The notes below the pieces were generated by a model that was not told the origin of the DNA, did no database searches, and saw nothing but the letters and a program-made list of their open reading frames with translations. Positions 34,828-42,862 of a DNA stretch of 64,000 bases are shown piece by piece. Source of the stretch: Bacillus sp. FJAT-47783 (GTDB taxonomy: Bacteria > Bacillota > Bacilli > Bacillales > Aeribacillaceae); assembly GCF_022808615.1 (NCBI RefSeq), contig NZ_JAKZKS010000002.1, positions 186,001 to 250,000 on the forward strand, read 5' to 3'. Every line of letters starts with the position of its first letter. The first letter of the stretch is position 1. Made by a program: the position numbers and the translations under genes.

Positions 34828-35364
34828 TTATATTCTCCTATAAAAAGATGTGGTGTACGTTGACCAAGATGGTGTTACGAATAACATAAGAGAAACAGGT
34901 GTTAAGATTACGATTGCGAGCATAATCATAAAAAGGAGTAATGAACCTGGTTGCATTTCTTTTTGAAGTGCGGTAGCGTAACTTGCAAAAAAGTTTTTCG
35001 CATGCTCGTTTTTGGAAATATTCGAAAGTGAGAGAAACTCTTCATTTTCATTATCCCAAATATGAAGTTCGGTCTTCGTAAAATAAATAAAACCGTCACG
35101 TTTTTCTTGAAATTCCACAAATGCGACTGTAAAATTCCCCTCATACTCTGTAACTTCTTCTCCGGATGTTTTGGAAATGGTTCCATTCATTGTTAAGGAA
35201 TCAAGGACGGTAAACGATCCTTCATCATAATAAGAATTATTCAGTTGTAGATGGTTTTCTAGCGCTTGTACGAAGTTTGTCGACACCGAAGATGAAGCTG
35301 TGGTACTCATTGGTAGTACCACGAGTAAAAGAACCGTAACAACAATAAAGATATAACGCTTCAT
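34828..35364 (-). CDS. Secreted/membrane protein of unknown function
   Basis: 178 residues. A clear signal peptide (IFIVVTVLLLVVLPMSTTASS) is followed by an extracytoplasmic region of about 110 residues with many Asn/Glu and short strands (GSFTVLDSLTMNGTISKTSGEE). Near the C-terminus is a membrane helix (SLLLFMIMLAIVILTPVSLMLFV). The layout suggests a protein with most of its mass outside and both ends near the membrane. I do not recognise the family. Confidence 0.65.
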   Translation of the reverse strand: MKRYIFIVVTVLLLVVLPMSTTASSSVSTNFVQALENHLQLNNSYYDEGSFTVLDSLTMNGTISKTSGEEVTEYEGNFTVAFVEFQEKRDGFIYFTKTELHIWDNENEEFLSLSNISKNEHAKNFFASYATALQKEMQPGSLLLFMIMLAIVILTPVSLMLFVTPSWSTYTTSFYRRI

Positions 35365-35415
35365 TTGAATCCCTCCGCTATATCTTTATGTTGCAACGTA
35401 AAAAGTTAGAACAAG

Positions 35416-35841
35416 TTATCCACTCTCATTCTCGTCTAAAAAGCGCCTCCGAAGCTGAGGTGTTAGCAAAAGACACATTTCTTGTTGTTTGAACCATTTT
35501 TTACGATTTTTTGCTATAAAGCTATAAATACAATCTCGAATTGGTTTCGGGATGATTGTAAAGACGACTGATAACTTCACAAATCCATTTAAATGCTTTG
35601 CAATACGCAGAACAGCCGTGGACTTTGTATAGACGTTTTGATTTTCAATAAGAACAATGGAGTTTATATAATTTTCGGGAAAATGGAATTGCTTCAATAA
35701 ATCTTTTCCTATATTTGACTGTAATGAAGCAAAATGGAATTGTTTGTTCACATCGTGAGATAGAATATATTGAACGGATTGATTACAAAGAAGACAATCT
35801 CCATCGAACAAAATAATTGGGTTTCGCTCTTTCATCTTCAC
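35416..35841 (-). CDS. yuxK: DCC-family thiol-disulfide oxidoreductase YuxK
   Basis: 141 residues. The DCC motif that names the family is at residues 11-19, FDGDCLLCN, with a CxxC pair. QFHFASLQSNIGKDLLKQF and STAVLRIAKHLNGFVKL follow as expected. The family is predicted to have a thioredoxin-like fold; its substrate is not known. B. subtilis yuxK is also near the kap/mrp region. Confidence 0.88.
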   Translation of the reverse strand: MKMKERNPIILFDGDCLLCNQSVQYILSHDVNKQFHFASLQSNIGKDLLKQFHFPENYINSIVLIENQNVYTKSTAVLRIAKHLNGFVKLSVVFTIIPKPIRDCIYSFIAKNRKKWFKQQEMCLLLTPQLRRRFLDENESG

Positions 35842-36043
35842 TCGTCCCTCATTTCAATTAATCTGCTCTCTCATTTTTATCTTATCAATATTTGGTGGAC
35901 AATTAATAAGGGTTGAAAAACACTAATAAAAAAACTGTTTAATTTTTGGAAATATAAGATAATTATTCACTTGAAATGATATAATGGTAATAAAAACTAA
36001 ATTTACCTGATATCCATTTAAACAGGAAGGAGGGGCCATTCTT

Positions 36044-36667
36044 TTGGTGGCTAAACACCAGCAAATTTTTATTGATTTTGAGTTTACGATGCCAGAAAGT
36101 AAGTCATCTCCTAAAGGTTTTTTTCCGGAAATTATTGAGGCGGGCTTCGTAATTGTTTCGTCAGGTACTGTTACTCAAACTTATTCATCTTTCGTAAAAC
36201 CGACATTCTTTCCTTCATTAACAAATCGTTGTAAAAAATTTTTACAAATTACGCAGGAACAAGTCGATGATGGTATTTCATTTTCTGAACTTATTCATCA
36301 TCTGCAGAAATCCGTCCAAACGAAAGAAACGACTGTTGTTACATGGGGCAATATGGATATGAAAGTTTTGCGCCATAATTGCCAAAAACATCGACTCGTA
36401 TTTCCATTTCACCAAAAAGAACTTGACTTATCAATGGAGTATAAAAAATTTTTCGGTGATCGTAATCAAACTGGATTATGGAAAGCTGTTGAAGAGTATG
36501 GGAAAAAAGGGACCGGGAAGCATCACCGTGCGTTAGATGATGCGTTAACAACGTATAAAATTTTTCAACTAGTAGAAAAAGATAAAGAGTATTTATCAAA
36601 GCCAAAACCGACGACAATTGGTGACCGTATCGATTTATCAAAACTATTAGGAAAATTAGCAACTTAA
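36044..36667 (+). CDS. kapD: KapD, DEDDh exonuclease-like inhibitor of the KinA pathway
   Basis: 207 residues. The exonuclease-fold motifs are IDFEFT (about residues 9-14, first acidic pair), the WGNMDMKVL segment and HHRALDDALTTYKI (third motif with His and Asp). Overexpressed B. subtilis KapD inhibits sporulation through KinA. The start is a TTG (36044) or the adjacent GTG (36047), 9-12 nt after GGAAGGAGG. kapB is convergent just downstream; kinB is not in the window. Confidence 0.88.
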   Translation: MVAKHQQIFIDFEFTMPESKSSPKGFFPEIIEAGFVIVSSGTVTQTYSSFVKPTFFPSLTNRCKKFLQITQEQVDDGISFSELIHHLQKSVQTKETTVVTWGNMDMKVLRHNCQKHRLVFPFHQKELDLSMEYKKFFGDRNQTGLWKAVEEYGKKGTGKHHRALDDALTTYKIFQLVEKDKEYLSKPKPTTIGDRIDLSKLLGKLAT

Positions 36668-36668
36668 A

Positions 36669-36696
36669 GGCCAACTACATTCTTTGTAGGTTGGCC
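36669..36696. terminator. Hairpin after kapD
   Basis: GGCCAAC(T)ACA pairs with TGTA(G)GTTGGCC around a 5-nt loop. There is no T-run after it, so termination is uncertain. Confidence 0.45.
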
Positions 36697-36705
36697 TAAA
36701 TTATT

Positions 36706-36806
36706 GATCCCACTCTTAACGGGCAGTAAGACCCCACCTCAAGATTCTGTAGTAAAGAAAAGAAGTTAGGCGGGGGACATTCAGTGGGGGTGAAAAAACC
36801 ACTAAA
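36706..36806. repeat. Modular dispersed repeat, long copy (A)
   Basis: It opens with TCCCACTCTTAACGGGCAGT and continues AAGACC, identical to copy B at 48968. Two hairpins follow: CCCCACCT with AGGCGGGG, and CATT.AGTGG with CCACT.AATG. The copy ends in CACTAAATGAAGTT, the same tail as copy B. It is non-coding, between convergent kapD and kapB. Confidence 0.7.
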
Positions 36807-36812
36807 TGAAGT

Positions 36813-37196
36813 TCAATAGTATGCTTGTTCAAGCTTTTTTAAACATTGAAGAGACCTATTTGCCCATTCACTACCATCGTCATGAAGATCTTGTTTTAAA
36901 GTCATTAACGCTTGCTGTAATGATTTCTCATAATTTGGGATTTCTCCATCATATATTCGTACCATTTGTTTAGGGATGTTTGTTTGTTCTTGGAAGCTTA
37001 ACGCTTTTCGTTCATGGAATAATGGTACGTCAACTTGCTTTGGATGATGCAAGTCCCCTTGTACCGGATGTTTGATAACAGCGAGAACTTTTACTAAATA
37101 ATGTTGTGGACGAATATCTGTTATTTCTCCGATATATTTACCCGTTTTGTATATACCTGTAACAATATCTCCCTTTTGCAAATTCATTTTCTTCAT
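36813..37196 (-). CDS. kapB: Kinase-associated lipoprotein B (KapB)
   Basis: 127 residues with an SH3-like N-terminal beta domain: MNLQKGDIVTGIYKTGKYIGEITDIRPQHYLVKVLAV, then KHPVQGDLHHPKQVDVPLFHERKAL and a helical C-terminus. The family is named for the B. subtilis protein needed for KinB to signal into the sporulation phosphorelay. No lipobox is visible in this copy: the N-terminus is MKKMNLQKGD, so it is probably cytoplasmic. The kapB and kapD genes face each other here. Confidence 0.85.
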   Translation of the reverse strand: MKKMNLQKGDIVTGIYKTGKYIGEITDIRPQHYLVKVLAVIKHPVQGDLHHPKQVDVPLFHERKALSFQEQTNIPKQMVRIYDGEIPNYEKSLQQALMTLKQDLHDDGSEWANRSLQCLKKLEQAYY

Positions 37197-37358
37197 TCCT
37201 TTCGAGTAAATGAGTTTTCTTCATTTTACCATACAGATAAATGGTCTTATGAATCATCTTGTTGACGTATATTTCTTCATGGAGTGTTCACGACATTTTA
37301 GCTAATATCTACTAATATCTGTTATAGTAAAAAAAGAGATGGAAAGAAAGGGTTGGTT

Positions 37359-37550
37359 ATGATGATATTGCCTTTTATTGTCTATTTTCCACAAGACAAA
37401 AGTGAATATTTTGGGGCATTTTTGCAAATGATTCCGTTTATCGTCTTAGCATTCGTTGCAGTATGGTTTTTTAAACGAGTTTCGAAAAGGGAGCAGCAGG
37501 AAGCTGATGAATTAATGAAAAAAATCAAGGAACGTAAAGAGAAAGATTAA
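37359..37550 (+). CDS. Small single-pass membrane protein
   Basis: About 63 residues. A membrane segment (FLQMIPFIVLAFVAVWFF) is followed by a highly charged helical tail (KRVSKREQQEADELMKKIKERKEKD) that probably lies in the cytoplasm. A TTG at 37353 is in frame, but AAAGGG (37347-37352) favours the ATG at 37359. The family is unknown. Confidence 0.65.
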   Translation: MMILPFIVYFPQDKSEYFGAFLQMIPFIVLAFVAVWFFKRVSKREQQEADELMKKIKERKEKD

Positions 37551-37626
37551 ATGATGTATGCCCGCATAAAAACGCTCTGTTCAGTAAAAAATGGACATGT
37601 AACAACTTGGTTATACGGAGGTTTTT

Positions 37627-38196
37627 ATGCGGATAAAAAAATGGATTTTATTCATTAGTGTAATGATGTTGACAGGTTGTACTGCGGACGATTTAACTAA
37701 ATTATCTGTTGAAATGTTTAATCCTGAAGGTGACTCTCTAGGAACGATTGAAATAATGGAAGAAGCAGATGGTCTTGGCTTAACAGTTTTATTAGAAGGA
37801 TTGCCACCAGGAGAACACGGTTTTCACATTCATGAAAAAGGTGAATGCACACCACCTGATTTTTCGTCGGCTGGCAACCATTTTAATCCTGACGAGAAGA
37901 AACACGGGTTATTACATCCAGAAGGTGCTCATGCAGGTGACTTACAAAATATTACGGCAGATGAAAATGGGATGGTTGACCATGAATTAAAAGCACCTAA
38001 TCTTACCTTAAAAAAAGGAGAAAAAAATTCTCTGTTACAAAAGGATGGAACAGCTATTATTGTGACGGAAGGAAAAGATGACGGCATGTCTCAACCATCT
38101 GGAGACTCAGGAAAACGAATTGCATGTGGTGAAATCACAGAAGATGAGGCGAAACGAAAAGACAAGAATGAAGTGGAAAAAGAAGAAGACAAATAA
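37627..38196 (+). CDS. sodC: Cu/Zn superoxide dismutase-like lipoprotein with one copper ligand missing
   Basis: 189 residues. The lipobox LTGC puts a lipid on Cys18, so the protein sits on the outer face of the membrane. The SOD core is clear: HGFHIHEKGEC, SAGNHFNPDEKKHG, GAHAGDLQNITAD, SGKRIACGEI. By comparison with bovine SOD1, Zn ligands His85, His93, His102 and Asp105 are kept, as are Cu ligands His67, His69 and His85. The fourth Cu ligand, in the motif VVHEKPDD, is Thr147 here (IVTEGKDD). B. subtilis YojM is also known to lack copper ligands. Normal dismutase activity is therefore doubtful. A charged Lys/Glu tail follows the domain. Confidence 0.88.
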   Translation: MRIKKWILFISVMMLTGCTADDLTKLSVEMFNPEGDSLGTIEIMEEADGLGLTVLLEGLPPGEHGFHIHEKGECTPPDFSSAGNHFNPDEKKHGLLHPEGAHAGDLQNITADENGMVDHELKAPNLTLKKGEKNSLLQKDGTAIIVTEGKDDGMSQPSGDSGKRIACGEITEDEAKRKDKNEVEKEEDK

Positions 38197-38227
38197 AAAA
38201 AATGCGCTTGAAAAGCGTATTTTTTTT
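38194..38227 (+). terminator. Terminator after sodC
   Basis: AAAAATGCGCTT and AAGCGTATTTTT form a stem with a GAA loop, followed by a T-run. Confidence 0.85.
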
Positions 38228-38475
38228 GAACAAAAATTCAAGAATTTTACACAGTTATTACCTGTATACAACTTTATTGCATATTTGCAATATGTCATAT
38301 CAAAAGATGGTTCAAGGAGTGTCCTTACTTGATCGAAAATTCGAAAATTAAGTATTGCACAGCAAGAATAAATATGCTACCATGAGGACAACATCCAATG
38401 CAACCGATTGCACTAATTAAGCATAACTTGTTGATAAAATAAATAGTTGGTAGGGTGGCGTCATTTTTCTTCCAA

Positions 38476-38490
38476 ATGTAAACGTTTTAA
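38476..38490 (+). promoter_or_regulatory. Operator/cre-like site 1 upstream of the alpha-glucoside operon
   Basis: TGTAAACGTTTTAA agrees with the cre consensus at 13 of 14 positions. Such sequences are bound by CcpA and by other LacI-family proteins; a LacI-family gene is in this operon. It is one of two such sites in the 380-bp leader region (38197-38578), which has no coding frame. Confidence 0.55.
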
Positions 38491-38536
38491 TTTTTTTGGA
38501 ACTATTTTCTACCTATATTTATTTTTTTACGCTTTT

Positions 38537-38551
38537 GTGCAAACGGTTTCT
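38537..38551 (+). promoter_or_regulatory. Operator/cre-like site 2 upstream of the alpha-glucoside operon
   Basis: TGCAAACGGTTTCT (12 of 14 positions of cre) lies 28 bp before the binding-protein start. Its core GCAAACGGTTTC is a near-palindrome of the kind LacI-family regulators bind. Confidence 0.5.
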
Positions 38552-38578
38552 TAAAAAATCATATGGGGGAATCATTCA

Positions 38579-39877
38579 ATGAAATCGAAAAAATTTCTTG
38601 TTACAGCCATGTCGTCTTTGGTGTTAGCAAGCACTGCACTATTCGGTTGTTCTTCAGTCGATTCAGAGAAAGAAAGCACTAAAGATCAAGTAACTCTTGA
38701 TATTTTCCAGTTTAAAGTGGAATTTAAAGAGCAGTTTGAGGATGTCGCCAAAGTGTATGAAGAGAAAAATCCTGGCGTCGATATTAATATTACGACAGTA
38801 GGCGGCGGTGAAGATTACGGCGTTGCATTAAAGTCTAAGTTCGCATCGGGTGATGAGCCTGCAATATTTAATGTTGGCGGGCCTCAAGACGTGGCTGATT
38901 GGGAAGATAAGCTAGTAGACTTATCTGATACAGAAGCTTCAGCAAAAGCGCTTGAAGGAACGTTAGATGGCGTTACAAAAGATGGACAAGTATTAGGTGT
39001 TCCTTATAACCAAGAAGGGTATGGATTCATTTATAATAAATCAATTTTTAAAAAAGCTGGAATTAATCCAGAAGAGATTCAAACATTTGCAGATTTAGAA
39101 GCAGCTGTGAAAAGTTTGGACAAGCAAAAAGGTGATTTAGGACTTGATGCAGTATTTGCTTTCCCTGCAAAAGAAACATGGGTAACTGGGTTACATTTAT
39201 CAAACGCGTTCATTGCACCAGAATTTAATTCTAACGTGATTGATGCATTTAATGCCTCTACCGTTGAGTTTAAGTACGGCGACGCATTCAAAAAAATAGT
39301 AGATTTACAAAATGCTTACTCCGTACAACCAACAGTAAGTTTAGACTATTCTCAACAAGTTGAAGAGTTATTCTCAACAGGTCGTGTAGCCATCATTCAA
39401 CAAGGTAACTGGGTTTACAACTCGGTTGCTGACATTGATCCTGAATTAGCTGAAGATGGAATTGGAATTTTACCTCTTCCAATTGAAGGATTTAAAGAGG
39501 ATTCGATCCCGGTTGGTATTCCAATGTACTGGACTGTGAACAAAAATAAAGACGAAAAAGTAATAGAAGAAGCGAAAAAGTTTCTAGACTGGTTATATAC
39601 TTCTGACGAAGGAAAAGAGACAGTATTAAACGACTTTAAATTTATCCCTGCATATGATGGATACGACGCAGATAAAATCTCTGACCCACTATCAAAAGAA
39701 ATCTATCAATATGCTCAAGAAGGTAAAACAATCGGATGGGTATTCATGGGTTATCCATCAGGGTGGGGAATGGATAAATTAGGCGTTAACATTCAAAAGT
39801 ACGTAAGTGATGAAATGACTTGGGACGAATTAATTGATGAGTCTCGTAAGTCTTGGGAAGAAGCGCGTAATCAATAA
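38579..39877 (+). CDS. Carbohydrate ABC transporter, extracellular binding lipoprotein
   Basis: 432 residues, SBP_bac_1 (MalE-like) family. A signal peptide with lipobox LFGC (Cys at about residue 24) anchors it outside the membrane. Family features include VYEEKNPGVDINITTVGGGEDY, GVPYNQEGYGFIYNKSIFKKAG and FSTGRVAIIQQGNW. The operon also encodes two MalF/MalG-type permeases, a LacI regulator and an oligo-1,6-glucosidase, so the ligand is probably an alpha-glucoside such as isomaltose. No ATPase gene is present; a shared MsmX-type ATPase elsewhere is likely. Confidence 0.9.
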   Translation: MKSKKFLVTAMSSLVLASTALFGCSSVDSEKESTKDQVTLDIFQFKVEFKEQFEDVAKVYEEKNPGVDINITTVGGGEDYGVALKSKFASGDEPAIFNVGGPQDVADWEDKLVDLSDTEASAKALEGTLDGVTKDGQVLGVPYNQEGYGFIYNKSIFKKAGINPEEIQTFADLEAAVKSLDKQKGDLGLDAVFAFPAKETWVTGLHLSNAFIAPEFNSNVIDAFNASTVEFKYGDAFKKIVDLQNAYSVQPTVSLDYSQQVEELFSTGRVAIIQQGNWVYNSVADIDPELAEDGIGILPLPIEGFKEDSIPVGIPMYWTVNKNKDEKVIEEAKKFLDWLYTSDEGKETVLNDFKFIPAYDGYDADKISDPLSKEIYQYAQEGKTIGWVFMGYPSGWGMDKLGVNIQKYVSDEMTWDELIDESRKSWEEARNQ

Positions 39878-39886
39878 GTTCCTAGG

Positions 39887-39922
39887 CAACAAAGTGGCAT
39901 GGCATAGTGTGCCGCTTTGTTG
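39887..39922 (+). promoter_or_regulatory. Intercistronic hairpin after the binding-protein gene
   Basis: CAACAAAGTGGCA (39887-39899) pairs with TGCCGCTTTGTTG (39910-39922), twelve pairs and one wobble. No T-run follows. Such a stem can protect the upstream message from 3' decay or partly terminate, giving more binding protein than permease. Confidence 0.65.
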
Positions 39923-40040
39923 TCTCCCATTTTCAGTTCAAGTTTTAGATTTAAACAAAAATAATAAACTTTAGTAAAAATAAGCATCCTTATCCGTGGT
40001 TTATTAGATTGTACGTATGTAATATTGGAGGCGTCTTTAT

Positions 40041-40901
40041 ATGCAAAAACGTAATGTTTGGTATTGGCTGTTTCTAGCACCCGTTCTTGTTGCATTAACA
40101 GTTGTCGTTATCATTCCGCTCGTTTACGGTTTGTTTTATTCCTTTACGAACTGGAACGGAATTCAAAGCTCTCAGTTTGTCGGCTTTGATCATTATATAA
40201 AGCTTTTTAAAGATGAAGAGTTTTTATATTCTCTTAAATTTACAACACTTTTTTCCATTGCGTCTGTATTCTTTATTAACTTTTTTGGGCTTTCGTTAGC
40301 TCTTATTGTGACACAAAAGCTGAAAACGAGTAAAATTTTGCGCACAGTCTTTTTTATGCCAAACTTAATAGGTGGATTAATTTTAGGATTTATTTGGCAG
40401 TTTATTTTTATTAAAGTTTTTGGAAGCGTTGGAGATATGATTGGAGCTGAAGGCTTAAAAGGTTGGTTATCGACAACGGAGACAGGTTTTTGGGGGCTTG
40501 TCATTTTAATGAGCTGGCAAATGGCTGGTTATATTATGGTCATTTACATTGCTTACTTGGAAAACATCCCACAAGAGTTATTAGAAGCAGCAGAAATTGA
40601 CGGGGCAAACACGTTCCAACGATTCCGTCATATTACATTTCCGCTCGTTGCACCAGCTTTTACCGTTAGTATGTTTTTGACGTTATCGAACTCGTTTAAA
40701 TTGTATGACCAAAACTTATCATTAACAGGTGGAGGGCCGTACAATTCAACGCAAATGGTGGCGATGGATATTTTTAAAACAGCTTTTGGCGAGAATCAAA
40801 TGGCTTATGCTCAAGCAAAAGCAGTTGTATTCTTCCTGATTGTTGCAGCCATTTCCTTAACACAAGTGTATATAAACAAAAAGCGGGAGGTGGAGATGTA
40901 A
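40041..40901 (+). CDS. Carbohydrate ABC transporter permease (MalF-like)
   Basis: 286 residues, six membrane segments. The binding-protein-dependent permease loop is ELLEAAEIDGANTFQRFRHITFPLVAP, the EAA motif that contacts the ATPase. It starts at an ATG 9 nt after TTGGAGG and shares one base with the second permease gene. It forms the membrane channel with the next gene product. Confidence 0.93.
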   Translation: MQKRNVWYWLFLAPVLVALTVVVIIPLVYGLFYSFTNWNGIQSSQFVGFDHYIKLFKDEEFLYSLKFTTLFSIASVFFINFFGLSLALIVTQKLKTSKILRTVFFMPNLIGGLILGFIWQFIFIKVFGSVGDMIGAEGLKGWLSTTETGFWGLVILMSWQMAGYIMVIYIAYLENIPQELLEAAEIDGANTFQRFRHITFPLVAPAFTVSMFLTLSNSFKLYDQNLSLTGGGPYNSTQMVAMDIFKTAFGENQMAYAQAKAVVFFLIVAAISLTQVYINKKREVEM

Positions 40902-41716
40902 TGCGTAACAGTCAGAAGTGGATTGTCAGTATCATCGGTATTGTATTAGGACTCGTATGGATTGCACCGTTTTATTTAATGATTGTGAACTCATTTAAAA
41001 CGAAAAGAGAAATCTTTACGGATACGTTACGCTTACCTGAAGTTTTTACATTTGAAAACTACGTAGAAGCATTCGAACGACTCGATTTCGTGCATACATT
41101 TTTTAATTCTCTCGTCATTACGGTTGTAAGTGTTGGAATTATCGTTATCTTTTCTTCGATGGCTGCGTATGCATTATCACGTCGAAAATCAAAAATGAGC
41201 TCTCTATTATTCTTTATATTTGTTGCAGCTATGCTTATTCCATTTCAATCCGTCATGATTCCGCTCGTATCGATCTTTGGGAAAATGGAGATGTTAAATC
41301 GAATTGGCCTCATCTTTATGTATTTAGGATTTGGAAGTAGCCTTTCCATCTTCCTTTACCATGGAACATTAAACGGAATTCCAAAATCATTAGATGAAGC
41401 AGCAACCATTGATGGAGCAAACCGGTTCCAAGTCTTTTGGTACGTCATTTTTCCCATGCTTAAACCGATTACAGTAACAGTGGCGATATTAAATACGATT
41501 TGGATTTGGAATGACTATTTATTGCCATCCCTCGTGATTAATAAAGAGGGCATGCACACAATTCCTTTAAAGATGTTCTTCTTCTTTGGAGAGTATACGA
41601 AACAATGGCATTTAGCATTAGCAGGATTAACAATCGCCATTATCCCTGTTATTATCGGTTACTTCTTTGCGCAAAAGCAAATTATTAAAGGGATTTCCGA
41701 TGGTGCCGTTAAATAG
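40901..41716 (+). CDS. Carbohydrate ABC transporter permease (MalG-like)
   Basis: 271 residues, six membrane segments, with the EAA loop IPKSLDEAATIDGANRFQVFWYVIFPMLKP. It follows the MalF-like gene with a TAATG junction, so translation is coupled. Together the two permeases and a lipid-anchored binding protein make an oligosaccharide importer. The ATPase subunit is not encoded here. Confidence 0.93.
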   Translation: MRNSQKWIVSIIGIVLGLVWIAPFYLMIVNSFKTKREIFTDTLRLPEVFTFENYVEAFERLDFVHTFFNSLVITVVSVGIIVIFSSMAAYALSRRKSKMSSLLFFIFVAAMLIPFQSVMIPLVSIFGKMEMLNRIGLIFMYLGFGSSLSIFLYHGTLNGIPKSLDEAATIDGANRFQVFWYVIFPMLKPITVTVAILNTIWIWNDYLLPSLVINKEGMHTIPLKMFFFFGEYTKQWHLALAGLTIAIIPVIIGYFFAQKQIIKGISDGAVK

Positions 41717-41818
41717 GAGAAAATCTCATGTGATGATTATGCAGTACTTTTGAAAAATATTGAAAATGATGAACTAGTTATAAAGAAACAAAGTCGGCTA
41801 TAAAGGAGTATATAAACA

Positions 41819-42847
41819 ATGGTCACAATTAAAGATGTTGCAAAGATGGCGCAAGTTGCTCCTTCGACTGTTTCCCGTGTTATTGCGAATAGTCCGAGGA
41901 TTAGTGAGAAAACGAAACGTAAAGTTCGGAAAGTGATGAAGGAAATGGGCTACCACCCGAACTTAAATGCCCGAAGTTTAGCAGTTAACACAACAGAAGC
42001 CATCGGGCTTGTCATGCCTAGTTCAGCTACGAAGTCTTTAAATAATCCATTTTTCCCAGAAGTGATTCAAGGGATTAGCTCTTATTGTCATCAAGAAGGG
42101 TATAGTATCACGATGACGACAGGAGAGTCAGACGATGAAATCTTTCAAGATGTAGTGAAAATGGTTCAAGGCAGACGTGTTGATGGGATTATTGTTCCGT
42201 ATTCACGTGAGGACGACCGTGTTGTTCCTTATTTGTGTGAAAAAAAGATTCCTTGCGTATTAATTGGTAAGCCTTCTTTTGAACATATCGACATTACCTA
42301 TGTTGATAATGACAATGTGAAGGCATCAAAAGAGATCACTCGCTATGTTATCAACTTAGGTCATATGAGAATTGCTTTCATCGGGGGATTTATGAAATAT
42401 GCAGTAACAAAAGATCGGTTAGAAGGGTTTTGTTCTGCAGTACAAGAAGCGAACTTGACAATCCCAGGAGAATATAAAAAGCATTTTGCTTTTAATCGTG
42501 AAGAAGGAAAGAAAGCTGTTGAGGAATTAATGAGTTTAGCAAAACCCCCTACTGCTATTATAGTAGCAGACGACCTTGTCGCTTTAGGTGTATTAAGTGC
42601 ATTAAGAGAAAAGGGGATATCTGTTCCGAATCAGGTGAGTGTTGTAAGTTTTAACAATACGCTTATTTCAGAACTAGCAAGCCCACCGCTTACAACAGTG
42701 GATGTGAACACGTATGAGTTAGGGTTTGAGGCAGCGAAATGTTTATTAGAACGAATTAAATTTCCTCACTTACTAAACAAAAACGTATGTATTCCAACAA
42801 ATATTGTTATTCGTAAAACTTGTCAACGACTATGTCTAAGTAAGTGA
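41819..42847 (+). CDS. LacI-family transcriptional regulator
   Basis: 342 residues. The N-terminal HTH reads VTIKDVAKMAQVAPSTVSRVIANSPRISEKTKRKV, followed by the hinge helix NLNARSLA and a periplasmic-binding-protein-like sensor domain (TEAIGLVMPSS...). It probably represses the importer and glucosidase genes until an alpha-glucoside binds. Two operator-like sites precede the operon. It lies about 100 bp after the permease gene and 15 bp before the glucosidase gene. Confidence 0.9.
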   Translation: MVTIKDVAKMAQVAPSTVSRVIANSPRISEKTKRKVRKVMKEMGYHPNLNARSLAVNTTEAIGLVMPSSATKSLNNPFFPEVIQGISSYCHQEGYSITMTTGESDDEIFQDVVKMVQGRRVDGIIVPYSREDDRVVPYLCEKKIPCVLIGKPSFEHIDITYVDNDNVKASKEITRYVINLGHMRIAFIGGFMKYAVTKDRLEGFCSAVQEANLTIPGEYKKHFAFNREEGKKAVEELMSLAKPPTAIIVADDLVALGVLSALREKGISVPNQVSVVSFNNTLISELASPPLTTVDVNTYELGFEAAKCLLERIKFPHLLNKNVCIPTNIVIRKTCQRLCLSK

Positions 42848-42862
42848 GTAGGAGGATGAGAA

